Shown here one piece after another: positions 24,337 through 33,402 of a DNA stretch of 64,000 nt (its first letter is position 1; each line of letters begins with the position of its first letter). A program made the position numbers and the translations under genes. The DNA is from Tuctoria greenei (lineage: Eukaryota > Streptophyta > Magnoliopsida > Poales > Poaceae), in NCBI GenBank assembly GCA_036927565.1, contig JAYESD010000005.1:12740565-12804564 (forward strand), written 5' to 3'. The notes under the pieces were generated by a model. It was not told the DNA's origin, ran no database searches, and saw only the letters and a list, made by a program, of their open reading frames with translations.

Positions 24337-24594
24337 CTAGCTCGGTTCCTCTCTTCTCTTTCGCGTTTTCTGCCCTGCTCGCGCACCGTCGACCTCACCT
24401 TGGAACTCCAATGATAGCTTGCCAACTAGGCAAGGATCGATCAGGAGTCCTTTAGCAAAGTTGTTCACAACTTGCTTGCGCACCTTCTCAAACTTTTGTT
24501 TCGGTGTTTCCTCAACCGGTTGGGCGGTATTTTGCAGTTTCCCGACGACCGCGGGTGAAGCTGCCGAGACCCGCCCCTTCTCCATCGTCGACAA
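24337..24594 (-). CDS. Small hypothetical frame in repeat unit 2 (85 aa)
   Basis: Not recognised. The predicted product is basic, with KFEKVRKQVVNNFAKGLLID and an Arg/Lys-rich C-terminus (KTRKRREE). The matching stretch of unit 1 (22176-22430) keeps much of the wording, but its ATG is lost and a stop lies near the start. The opposite strand also has an open frame here (24419-24757). It could be a captured exon or chance. Confidence 0.25.
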   Translation of the reverse strand: MSTMEKGRVSAASPAVVGKLQNTAQPVEETPKQKFEKVRKQVVNNFAKGLLIDPCLVGKLSLEFQGEVDGARAGQKTRKRREEPS

Positions 24595-26092
24595 GCCGGA
24601 GGAAGCCTCTACATGCCCCGACTTCTATAAGGGAAATGTGTGTTATCGCACCTTAAGCATGCTCACCAAGTTTCAAGCCATGCCATGCCTTGTAGAATCT
24701 TTATTGCCAGTTTCCCTGATGATAGTTCATACCTATGTCTCTAGGTCATGGATTTAATTCATTTTATACATCTAATAATTCTTGACCATAGTTAGGGGAT
24801 AGTTTACCTATCTCCCCGCGAACACTCCACATAAAAAAGATTTGAAAACCATCGACGAGTGATGACCGACCGAGATAGCCTAGTTTTGGTCGCCGCCTGT
24901 GAGAAAGCCGCAATTCACCGTCGAGCTCCTAGTTTCTAGCCGTTTTTCTCCTTAATTTCCTAGTCCTGGTTCATGCTCCTCAAGGCACAAGAAAGCTTTT
25001 GGAGGAGAAACCAAGTCGTTTGAGCTAGAGATAGGGGAGTTCTACCGTGCCGGAGCTGTGGCCACCGCCGCCGCCATCGCTCCGCCGTTTCCAGCCATCA
25101 GCAAGCCCCGGGGGCAACACTGACGTGCTCTGCGTGGTGAAAAACCCCCAAGCGGCAAGATTGGTGAAGCTTGGCACACTGGAAAGGCCAGCGGCGAGAT
25201 CTCCGGCGAGCCCCGCCACGGCGGCGCCGCACGCGCGCCCTTGGCGCGAGGAGGAAGCAAGGGTCTGTGATGTTGGTTTTCTTGTTTCGTGATGTTGTTT
25301 TTCTTGTTTTGTAGTATTGTTTTATGTTAATGAACTCAATGTCATTGTTCCTTTGTTCCATCTGTTATTTTGTTTTCTGTCTGTTATTTAATGAACTATC
25401 GGTTCTATATATTTGTATTATCTGTTAATGAATGACCGTTGTGTACGTGCATTTTTTTGTTGTCAAAGTTGGATTCGATAGTATCATCCATGTTTTTGTA
25501 TACTGGATCTCGATCCATGCTAGTTGATGTTTCATTGGATGTACTGGACGATCAAAAAGTTTTTGTTTCGTAGGTTGGATTGGACCATCCATGTTGATAT
25601 TTCATATGATAATATTTATTTATATATTAATTCTTTATTTTACTAATGTATATTAATTAATAATATACAAATAATAAACATGACGATCGTTTTTTCAACA
25701 AAAAGAGAAAACACTTGTATAACACCATCAATTTAACATGATCGTGGATCGAGGTCTTGCACATGCATGTTACACATAGAACACAAATACGGAGTATGTA
25801 GTTCATTAGACAACAGATAGAGAAGAAAATAACATATGGAATAGACGAACAACATTGAGTTCAGTAACATAGAAAATTACAAAACAAGAGAAATATCATC
25901 ATGAAACAAGAAAATCAACATCACAAATCCTCATAAACAAGTGATCAATCATGCATGAAACATGATGGAGACCTCGCTGGCCCTCTTTCAAAAGCATGCA
26001 TGCATGTCCGGCCATCATACATGATCATGACAAAGCATTAATGATCGGATAGTCAGACGTGTGGCGTACATGTGTTAATTTTCTCTTATGCC

Positions 26093-26174
26093 ATTGGGAC
26101 GCATCGAGCCGTTGGGACCGAGAGGATGCAAACCGCGGTTTGGAGTAAACCGGGGACACCGACCAGTTCATATT
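26093..26174 (+). promoter_or_regulatory. Upstream module, truncated, repeat unit 3
   Basis: The same module runs to GACCAGTTCATA and then stops, marking the right end of the tandem array. Confidence 0.55.
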
Positions 26175-26194
26175 CCTTTAAGCTGTAGGACTCT

Positions 26195-26753
26195 GGGTCT
26201 GTTTGGTTTGAAGCCAAAACTTGCCATATTTTGCCACACCTAAGTTTAGTCAAGTTTGACCAACTTAGTCATTGTTTGGTTCATAGCCACAATTGTGGCA
26301 AGATTCCTTGCCATGTAACTGGGTCCCACATGTCAAAGACTCAAAAAAGTGTGGCAAGATTCCCTTAGGCTTGCTAAGTTGTGGCTGAAAGGGCCTGTTT
26401 GGTTTATGTACTAAGGTTGCCACAATTTGCCACAATATTTTGCCTAACTTGACTAAAGTTAGGTGCTCAAATTTTCAGCCAAAACATGGCAAGCCTAAGA
26501 GAATCTTGCACCACTTTTTTAAGTCCTTGACATGTGGGACCCAGTTAGATGGCAAATAATCTTGCCACAATTGTGGCTATGAACCAAACAATGACTAAGT
26601 TGGTCAAACTTGACTAAACTTAGGCGTGGCAAAATGTGGCAAGTTTTGGCTTCAAACCAAACAAGCCCAAAATTTGAGCACCTAACCTTAGTCAAGTTAG
26701 GCAAAAATTTGTGGCAAATTGTGGCAACCTTAGTACATAAACCAAACAGGCCC
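26195..26753. mobile_element. Tourist-like MITE with an inverted copy of itself inside
   Basis: The outer element is 26195-26390 plus 26669-26753 (281 bp), with ends GGGTCTGTTTGGTT and AACCAAACAGGCCC and 3-bp TCT flanks. The inner element is 26391-26668 (278 bp), with ends GGGCCTGTTTGGTT and AACCAAACAAGCCC and AAA flanks; it is the reverse complement of the outer element. The arms pair almost perfectly (for example GCCAAAACTTGCCA and TGGCAAGTTTTGGC). The 3-bp flank fits PIF/Harbinger or CACTA derivatives. Confidence 0.85.
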
Positions 26754-27049
26754 TCTGTCCATCCGACCGTGGAGAACCAAACTGCAAAACAGGAAATCGA
26801 TTGACACATATTAATCCAGTCCTGATGTTGTTTTTCTCTTCTTGTTTTTAATGTTTTTCTTTTCTTGTTTTGTGATGCAACGGCTGGAACCGGCTGGAAG
26901 TACTTATTACCACTAGTCCTATGCCCCTATATGCGGTGTCATCATTACCAGAACTCCCATCGCCCTCATCGAGCGCGCAGTTGTGATACCTGAGAGGATG
27001 CAAACAAGAGTTAATTTTCTCTTTTTGTTGAGAGATATATATAGTCATC

Positions 27050-27074
27050 CAATAATATATATATATATATATTA
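27050..27074. repeat. TA microsatellite
   Basis: About ten TA repeats. A nearby A/T-rich stretch (27030-27044) has TATATATAG. Confidence 0.8.
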
Positions 27075-27225
27075 TTGTTTGAGGCTCGATGATCATGTAA
27101 GGGGCGTATATATAGCATGTGAACATGTCATGAAAGGTGACCCTCGATCATGTACATGTCGATGTGAATTATATATGCTGGGCCCTTTGCGCGTGAAATT
27201 ACTCCTAAAAAACTGCCACTGAAGC

Positions 27226-27494
27226 CGATGGGACGCGTCGAGCCGTTGGGACCGAGAGGATGCAAACCGCAGTTTCGAGGAAACCGGGGCCACCGACTGG
27301 TTCATAATTAATCGCGGTTTCCTCTAGCGTCCGATCATCTCCACACGCCCGCTATTGGACGACGACCCACTATAAAGGCTCACCATTCTCTTGCTTCTCC
27401 GCCGCACCGCTCCTTAGATCCTAGCCTCCAAACTTCTTCCCCCGCCACCGTCAACCACCTCTCGCTCTTTCTCTGCACCTCCGTCGCCACACAA
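27226..27494 (+). promoter_or_regulatory. Upstream module, TATA box and leader of family copy 3
   Basis: The ~115-bp module (AAACCGCAGTTT, CGGGGCCACCGAC, GCGGTTTCCTCTAG) is followed by a clear TATA box in CCCACTATAAAGGCTCACC at 27371-27376. The ATG is 119 bases past the TATA box. A C-rich leader (about 100 bases) fits a plant 5' UTR. The layout is shared, inverted, by copy 1. Confidence 0.65.
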
Positions 27495-28059
27495 ATGGGT
27501 AGCCCAGCGCCGAAGCGCTCTAGGCCATCGACGTCCACTGAACCTCCTTCTCCGTTTCCATTGCCGCTGACAATGCCGGTGGAACTGATGGCAGTGCCCG
27601 CATCTCCTCAGCCCGACTGGTCACAGGAGACTGTCCGCCTCTTTACCGCCTGCATCGACGAATTAACGCACCAAATTAAAGATGTCGAAGACGAAGTCCT
27701 CCGCCGTCGAACATGCAAGAGCGCTGGACACAATGTCGCGGGATGTATTTAACAATACATCTCTCATCTATCGCCGTCTGGGTCTTGGGAGGCTTCCCCA
27801 GCTCCCCAGCATGGACTCTGCCGGCTACTACTTGTTCGGGTTAAGCTTTGTGGCCGCTCGTCTCGATGCCCTCCACGAGACGATCGCGGAGGTTGCTAGG
27901 GTACAGGGCCGCTGGAAGATTCTGCACAGCGTCGCCTATAAGCTCGGTATGGAGACGGAAGAGGAGTCGCCGCCGCCGTCGGAGGCGGAGGCAGAGCCGC
28001 CGGAGGATGCGTCGGCCGCGGCGCGCGCGGCGGCAGAGGTGGACGAGGCCTTCGAGTAG
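27495..28059 (+). pseudogene. Unrecognised core-plus-acidic-tail protein, copy 3 (frameshifted)
   Basis: Starts MGSPAPKRSRPSTS like copy 1. The first frame covers residues 1 to about 65 and runs out at 27752. The core continues in another frame from about 27690: FNNTSLIYRRLGLGRLPQLP, SMDSAGYYLFGL, LDALHETIAEVARV. It ends with an acidic Ala/Glu tail (about 35 residues). A single shift between about 27690 and 27720 explains the break. Copies 1 and 3 are near-duplicates including promoter and leader, in opposite orientation about 9 kb apart. Confidence 0.65.
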
Positions 28060-28469
28060 AATAGGATTAGGAGTAGTTTTGTTCTTGTTTCTACGTGTTT
28101 TTCGTCCATGTTTTCTTTACTCTTGTTTGTAATATATGTGTTGATAGTATGTTAATGTAATATGTCTTTTATTTTCATGAACAATGTGTCTGATGTTTTA
28201 TCGAAAAATTCTCCTTTTTATCGAAAAACATCTCCTTTAACGACGCCAAATTTTAACCTTTAACCCACTTCGTGCGTGAATCGAAAAACATCTCCAGTCG
28301 TGATGTTGTGTTTCTCTTGTTTTTTTTTGATATTTTTTCTTTTCACGTTTTGTCATGTTGTTTTCCTGCAAAAATCTGAACAGTCGCGAGACTCGCGATG
28401 TTATTATTGCACGGACTGGAACAGGCCAGAAGTTACCCCTATACGCGGTGTCATCATTACAATGTCACG
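28060..28469. other. Spacer after family copy 3; no gene
   Basis: T-rich 3' flank with repeated text (TCGAAAAATTCTCC, TCGAAAAACATCTCC twice). The words GTGATGTTGTGTTTCTCTTG and GCGGTGTCATCATTAC are shared with 26822-26955, another sign of duplication within the cargo. Confidence 0.4.
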
Positions 28470-28582
28470 GCATCCCCTGCGGTACTGCAGGTGCAGTAGC
28501 AGGGGCTGACATGTGGGTCCTATGAGGTGTGGGGCCCACATGTCAGCCCCTGCTACTGCACCTGCAGTATTGCAGGGGATGT
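28470..28582. repeat. Foldback hairpin with ~50-bp arms
   Basis: GCATCCCCTGCGGTACTGCA, then GTGCAGTAGCAGGGGCTGAC and ATGTGGG, are mirrored after a ~10-base loop by CCCACATGTCAGCCCCTGCT, then ACTGCACCTGCAGTATTGCA and GGGGATG. It is probably a small MITE in the upstream region of the next gene. Related words (GTAGTACTGCAGGGGAT) occur near 14420. Confidence 0.75.
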
Positions 28583-28720
28583 GCGGTGGTTCCATGTTGT
28601 TTCACTTTATAATATAGGAGTACTCCGGAGACTCCCAAGAAACCGCAACCTCCAAATACTAGTAGTACACCCTTTGTTTCTCTCAGGCAGATTTGTTTCT
28701 TCGCTGCTCGTCGCTCATTA

Positions 28721-29659
28721 ATGGCAAACTTCTCCATCGACCCCCGTCGGTTTTATCCGCGGCTGATGATCCCAGAAGATGGTGGTCCTCTGAGAAGGAC
28801 CAGAAGCGTGTGCCACATATCTGGCGAAATCGCGAAGAAAAATGAGGAATATGCGGTTGCAGTCACAAATGAGGTACTAACTCCTGCCCAACGTAATGAA
28901 TTTATGGACCAGATAGTAGTGTACATCCAAGATCAGGCAAGAATCCACATAGTTACTTACGGTGCACATCCCCATGGGATTGGCATGTACTACAAGTTAA
29001 GAAATAAACTGGAGAGAGATGCTTTGGTCCTAGCAAATCCCCACGTGGTCGGGAATCGGGAGTTCAGATTTGAAAAACATGATGAGGCAAGTCTTAATAT
29101 GCGTCGTGCTCAGTTTACTAGAAGGTGTTTGATTTTGCTACTTGGTTATCCTCTGGATCTAAAGGTGCGAAGGTTTATTAAACAAACCTGCTCCAGTTTT
29201 GGCCAGTTGCTTCATTGGGATGAAAATGATCCAAACCCGACTAGGGTCATTCTGTTGGTGATGGTGGATAATCCACTTGACATCCCTCGAAGCCTTGTTC
29301 TCAGGAGAGGCAATGAAGTCGGCAGGGAAGGACGTTCATGGACTGTACCAGTTTACGTCCTAGGTCTTGATTTTGTGGACCACCTTCCGAGTGATGAGGA
29401 GGACCCTCCGCCTTTCAATGGAAACCCCCACCCTTACCACGGACCAGTCTTGCCTGGTCCTTATCCTGATGATCAAGGTCCTCCGCCTGCTGCCCCAGAT
29501 GACTTGGGGCAGAATGATCCTGGCGACCAGAATAATGAAGCATCGGATATGTTGTCCACAACGCAGGTAGCATATAATATCCTAATCTTTCTCCTCATAT
29601 ATAACGTGTTAACTATTTTTTTGGCCCCAAATGATCTAGAAAAATTACTCCAGATTTGA
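28721..29659 (+). CDS. DUF4283-like (RRM-type fold) grass protein, apparently intact
   Basis: This 312-codon frame has no internal stop. The middle part has AHPHGIGMYYKLRNKLERDA, then RRCLILLLGYPLDLKVRRFI, FGQLLHWDENDPNPTRVILL, NPLDIPRSLVLRRG and SWTVPVYVLG. This order is typical of abundant grass proteins of the DUF4283/DUF7597 kind, which often derive from retroelement ORF1-like domains. A Pro/Asp-rich tail follows (29390-29560). The last 30 residues are hydrophobic, but a good splice donor (CAG then GTAGCATATAA) lies at about 29567, so they may be intron. A TATA-like TATAATATA lies near 28609, about 110 bases before the ATG. Biochemical role is unknown. Confidence 0.55.
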   Translation: MANFSIDPRRFYPRLMIPEDGGPLRRTRSVCHISGEIAKKNEEYAVAVTNEVLTPAQRNEFMDQIVVYIQDQARIHIVTYGAHPHGIGMYYKLRNKLERDALVLANPHVVGNREFRFEKHDEASLNMRRAQFTRRCLILLLGYPLDLKVRRFIKQTCSSFGQLLHWDENDPNPTRVILLVMVDNPLDIPRSLVLRRGNEVGREGRSWTVPVYVLGLDFVDHLPSDEEDPPPFNGNPHPYHGPVLPGPYPDDQGPPPAAPDDLGQNDPGDQNNEASDMLSTTQVAYNILIFLLIYNVLTIFLAPNDLEKLLQI

Positions 29660-30364
29660 TGATGCCATAAATTAATCGCTGCTGAAAACAATGACGGTGG
29701 TCCAAGCAAGGTTGTCGTGATGCAGGATGCATGGAGGTAGACCCAAGCAAGGTGGTGGTGCAGGACAATGCATGGAGCTAGCTGACGGACTGGAGGTGCT
29801 GCTGGAAGAGATGTGGTGCGGACTAGATGTGCCGATTAGTTTATTTTGTGTTTTTAGATTACGTAAGAGCTAGTACTGTCAAATTAATTAGTTTGTTGCC
29901 TAGAATAGTACGTTGAACACTATTGTTTGGTTGTGTCGATGTTTATATCTAGTATTTAATCCTTGTTTATATCACTGTGTTGCTGGTTGAAGAGATTTTA
30001 TGCGTATGCTTTATTTTAATCCTTGTTTATATCACTGTGTTTATATCTAGTAGTACTTAATTATGAACCTGTATAGAAGCAGCAATTTATACAACTTTAT
30101 TATTAGTGAAGCCAAAATTTATAGAACCTAGATTTTTTAAAGCACATGTGTCACTTCCGGAGGAATCCATTCCTTTAAACTGCCTCGTGAGTTTCCTTTG
30201 ATGCAAACGGGGCTAAACAAAAGACGAGCGCGGATAGGGGAAACACAACAAGTGCAACATTCATCAGAGACGAGCATGCATATATAGGAGAAACACATCA
30301 ACATGCCTTATACAAGTCTATTTTATATACTCCCTTTGTTCACTTTTCATTGGCGTTGGGAGAA
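29660..30364. other. Spacer with no gene
   Basis: Possible 3' region of the DUF4283-like gene. The word TAATCCTTGTTTATATCACTGTGTT is present twice (about 29960 and 30016), a local duplication. Nothing else is supported. Confidence 0.35.
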
Positions 30365-31169
30365 CTAGGGGTAGCGCATCCAAAAGAGAATGGAGATAAT
30401 ATAACCCATAGAGTACAACACGTTATGGCAGAACAGGTCATACTCGCGCTCAATCCTACAGTTCTCAGTACAGAAGACGGTCCACTCGTACCACCCTCGC
30501 TGGCCGCAGCGGGCAGGCCCCTGGTTCCCCCCCTGTTGGTCAGCGACAAACATCATCTTCAATTTCGGGCAGCGCCACCGGCGGCGGTCCTGGAGGAGGC
30601 CTACGCAGTAACCTCCAGCTCACAAAAACGTCGAGCCTCTGCATGGCTTGATTCTGACACCGGTAGCACTCCGTGTTGGTCCTCTTCATCGCAACGGACC
30701 CGACCGCATTGTCGCCGACGTGGGCCTCGCCTTCGACCTGCCGGATATACTCGAGGGCGTCGCGGTCCCCGCGGTCAGCGTCGTAGCGGAGCATGGCGAG
30801 GACATAGGCCGCCACCTTGTGGCCGTTCGCGGCCGCCTGGGCAAGGAACTGGGTGCCCCGCTGCGCCTGCGTGCGGCCGTAGTTGAAGATGAGGTCGAAC
30901 CCGGTGACGTAGCACGCATGAGGGTTGCCCACATTGGCCAGGCGCTCCACGACGGCGTCGTAGCTCCCGTTCATGTGCTGTTGGAACCACTCCCAGCTGC
31001 TCTCCCGCTCCAGCGCCACGCGCCTGCCCATGGCGTGATCATGACACGTCGCGTGCATGGCCTTGCAGGTGGCACGCAGACTGGAGAGGTCGTATATGGG
31101 CTGGGTGGAGGTTGCGGCGACCCACCCCGCGATCAGGACCGCAATATCGTGCGGCAAGGGGAACTCCAT
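30365..31169 (-). pseudogene. F-box protein gene, frameshifted near the C-terminus
   Basis: The leftward frame of 209 residues starts MEFPLPHDIAVLIAGWVA, an F-box (residues about 4-45, with LRATCKAMHA). Next comes a repeat-like region with ANVGNPHACYVTGFDLIF and FLAQAAANGHKVAAYVLAML, as in grass relatives of At1g67623/At2g35280 F-box proteins with a SEL1-like stretch. The frame ends after PEIEDDVCR. The family's C-terminal Cys-rich segment (GWYEWTVFCTENCRIEREYD) continues in another frame down to 30365, so one small indel near 30550 broke the gene. F-box proteins serve as substrate receptors of SCF ubiquitin ligases. The high GC of the coding part contrasts with the flanks and fits a captured host gene. 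Confidence 0.75.
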
Positions 31170-31465
31170 GGGCTTCGAAGGGAACCAATGAGGGCGCGCG
31201 TGATGGAGAGGAAGAGTACGCGTGGAGAAGAGGATGGTGTGTGTGGCGGAGTAGAGGATGGTGTGTCGTCTTACTACTCTTTATTAGTATGTGCGGAGAA
31301 GACGATGAGACACCCAGTGATTTTTAGTACACGCGAAGAAGAGGGATGGTGGTGTGTGGGCAGTTACTGCAGAGGATGTGAACGCGTGGTGTGTGGGGGG
31401 GAGAAGAGGATGGTGTGTGACGTGTGTCTTTAGTACTCGCCGAGAACACGATGAGACACGTGCAT
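31170..31465. other. Upstream region of the F-box pseudogene
   Basis: G-rich repeats of GAAGAGGATGGTGTGTG (near 31222, 31252 and 31402) and GAGACAC(C/G) words. It may hold the leader and promoter of the F-box gene (minus strand). No separate gene is seen. Confidence 0.35.
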
Positions 31466-31625
31466 ACTACTGGAAAACGCAACAGGCCAGTAGAGACGAC
31501 TTGGAAGAAAAGTGGAGACACTGAACTCCAAAGCGGTCTGTAAAGTAGTAGTACTACTGGAAAACGCAACAGGCCGGTAGCGAAGACTGGAAAGAAAAGT
31601 GGAGACAATGAACTCCAGAAAATAA
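31466..31625. repeat. 87-bp tandem duplication
   Basis: ACTACTGGAAAACGCAACAG begins at 31466 and again at 31553. A third, diverged relative lies at about 33128-33220 (AAAGCGGTCTGTAAAGTAGT, GCAACAGGCCGGTAG). Confidence 0.75.
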
Positions 31626-31946
31626 AAGAAAGGATGACAAAAATGTTAGAAAAATATAGGAAGTACTCCTATATGTTAGAACAATATAGTTCTAACAAAA
31701 ATGTTATAACTAGTTCTAAAAACTTCATACTTTTGGGGATGGAGGGAGTATGTAGTGTACGATTTAAGGTATAATAGCGTGGAGACCCGAAATGTGAAAC
31801 AGGAAATCTTTTCGCAAAACTGATGCGACCGGGTGCACAGAGCGACCGTGCGCGCCAGTAACTGAGGCGAGTAACACGAACAGCGCATGCGCGTCCTTTG
31901 AATTAAATTTGACGTGTCCCCTCCCCTGACCACTGCTACAATGCTA

Positions 31947-32260
31947 CTACCTCCGTCCCAACTGAAGATTATTTCCAGCCAATTTTTTTTGTCCCAGCTC
32001 AACTTTATTTTCACTGTATGGTCATGTCAGTTGTGTGCTCTGCACATTTTCAGCTACCGTCCTTTGTTGCCGTAGCAACTTGCTGGCATTGAATGGAAAG
32101 TGGGAGGATATGTATTGATGAAGGGTGTTAGGGTAATTTTATGTGTTGACTAATGTGCGATTTGAATCCTAAAAATAGAGAAGGGTGTCAGGGTAATTTT
32201 ATGTGTTGACTAATGTGCGGTTTGAATCCTAAAAATAGAGTTCACTTGGGACGGAGGGAG
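31947..32260. mobile_element. Stowaway-like MITE (314 bp) with an internal 60-bp duplication
   Basis: The ends are CTACCTCCGTCCCAA and TTGGGACGGAGGGAG, flanked by TA. Inside, the 60-bp unit GAAGGGTGTTAGGGTAATTT... occurs at 32120 and 32180. The right end abuts TATAAG, 97 bases before the start codon of family copy 4. Confidence 0.8.
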
Positions 32261-32266
32261 TATAAG
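32261..32266 (+). promoter_or_regulatory. TATA-like box at the MITE edge, upstream of family copy 4
   Basis: TATAAGATGGTCACC resembles the TATAAAGGCTCACC of copy 3. The MITE's TA duplication is the first two bases of this box, so the insertion landed at the TATA box and left it readable. The predicted ATG is at 32357. Confidence 0.45.
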
Positions 32267-32356
32267 ATGGTCACCTGTGCCATCGTATTTTCCGCACAAC
32301 CGTTCCAACATCCTCTCTTCTCTCCACAAAACCTAGCCGCGGCTAGTATACAACAA

Positions 32357-32779
32357 ATGCTTTCGAGCTCGAGCAACCCTCCGCCACCGAGCCCGCCGAG
32401 GGACCCGACCACCGGTAAGCGGCCGCGGCTGGACCCCCCCTCGCCGTCGCGCGTGAAGGATACCCTCCTATTCAACATGGCCCGAGATGTATTTACGGAT
32501 ACATCTCACTCCATGGAACGCCTTGGGCTCAGTACCCTTCCACGAAGTACTAGAATGGACACCACGGGCCACTACGTCTTCGGCCTCTCGCACGTGGCCT
32601 CTCGTCTCGACTCCCTCTGGGAGACGATGGCGCTCGAGCTCGGCGTCGCGAGTCGTCACAACCTTGTCGTGGCGGCGGCCTTGAGACTGGGTCACCTTCC
32701 GCCACCGGAGCCCGAGGCGCTAGAGGAGGGTCAGGAGCCCGAGGACCCACCCGAGGAGGAGGAGGTGGAGGCTGAGTAG
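32357..32779 (+). CDS. Unrecognised core-plus-acidic-tail protein, copy 4 (intact)
   Basis: The ATG giving MLSSSSNPPPPSPP is preferred. The frame is open further up to 32213, but that part lies in MITE sequence and the TATA-like box. The 140-residue product has a Pro-rich basic N-terminus (TGKRPRLDPPSPSR), then the core: DVFTDTSHSMERLGLSTLP, RMDTTGHYVFGL and SRLDSLWETMALELGV. It ends in a Glu/Pro acidic tail (about 30 residues). It is the shortest copy and lacks the longer helical linker of copies 1 and 3. The 3' flank repeats TTTTAGTTGTAGTTTTT two to three times. Confidence 0.6.
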   Translation: MLSSSSNPPPPSPPRDPTTGKRPRLDPPSPSRVKDTLLFNMARDVFTDTSHSMERLGLSTLPRSTRMDTTGHYVFGLSHVASRLDSLWETMALELGVASRHNLVVAAALRLGHLPPPEPEALEEGQEPEDPPEEEEVEAE

Positions 32780-32902
32780 AGTAGTATTTAGGTGTTTTCT
32801 TTTCATGTTTTTAGTTGTAGTTTTTAGTTTCATGTTTTTAGTTGTAGTTTTTTGTTTCATGGTTTTAGTTGTAGTTTATCTTTTCTTGTGTTTGTAATAT
32901 AC

Positions 32903-32984
32903 TCCCTCCATCCAAAGCGACAAGTATTTTGGGATGAAAATACTCCCTCCATCGAAAGGGACAAGTATTTTGGGATGGAGGGAG
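32903..32984. repeat. Small Stowaway-type relic
   Basis: CTCCCTCCATCCAAAGCGAC...GGGATGGAGGGAG, flanked by TA. Inside, a second CTCCCTCCATCGAAAGGGAC suggests a partial internal duplication. Confidence 0.65.
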
Positions 32985-33402
32985 TAATGTTTTTAAGTTA
33001 AATGTACTTGGTGTTATTGTTCATGGATGTACTATCTGTGCAAAATTAGTTCAAATTTTCTGATCGCCAAACCCTCCTTGTCCCCAAACCTGTGGAGTTG
33101 CCAAGAGATCGTCCGTAGTGGGGCCCGCAAAGCGGTCTGTAAAGTAGTAGTAACAGGAAAATGCAACAGGCCGGTAGCTAGGACTGGAAAGAAAAAAGTG
33201 AAGACAATACGAGGAAGAAAATGTTTGAAAAAAGGAAGGACAACCGAAATGTTAAACAGGAAATCTTTTCACGGAAATTAATCCAGTCATAATCCTCTCA
33301 AACATAGGCTCCCTTTGAAGGATAGGATTTGTAAAGGATTTTTAGTTTCCATAGGAAACGTAACACATGAGCTAGGACACTTTGGTAGCCATACTAAAAG
33401 AG
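32985..33402. other. Spacer; diverged duplicate of 31.5-31.8 kb
   Basis: The text CAAAGCGGTCTGTAAAGTAG, AACAGGCCGGTAG and AAACAGGAAATCTTTTC is shared with 31470-31820. No gene is supported. Confidence 0.4.

Larger units (their letters stand above)
20827..26174 (+). repeat. 2.17-kb tandem repeat, about 2.46 units
   Basis: Units start at TTGGC(G/A)CACTGGAAAGGCC at 20827, 23002 and 25171 (periods 2175 and 2169). The third ends at about 26172 with GACCAGTTCATA. Each full unit contains a GC-rich start, a T-rich block (GTTTTCTTGTTTCGTGATG), an A/T-rich block, one copy of the ~115-bp upstream module of the unknown family, an 85-codon leftward frame, and a second GC-rich block. Copies look more than 90% alike by eye. 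This is a segmental amplification inside the CACTA. Confidence 0.9.

Noticed and set aside
30648..31433. Plus-strand 261-codon frame
   Set aside because: It is antisense to the F-box gene. The minus frame has recognisable F-box and C-terminal motifs; this one has none.
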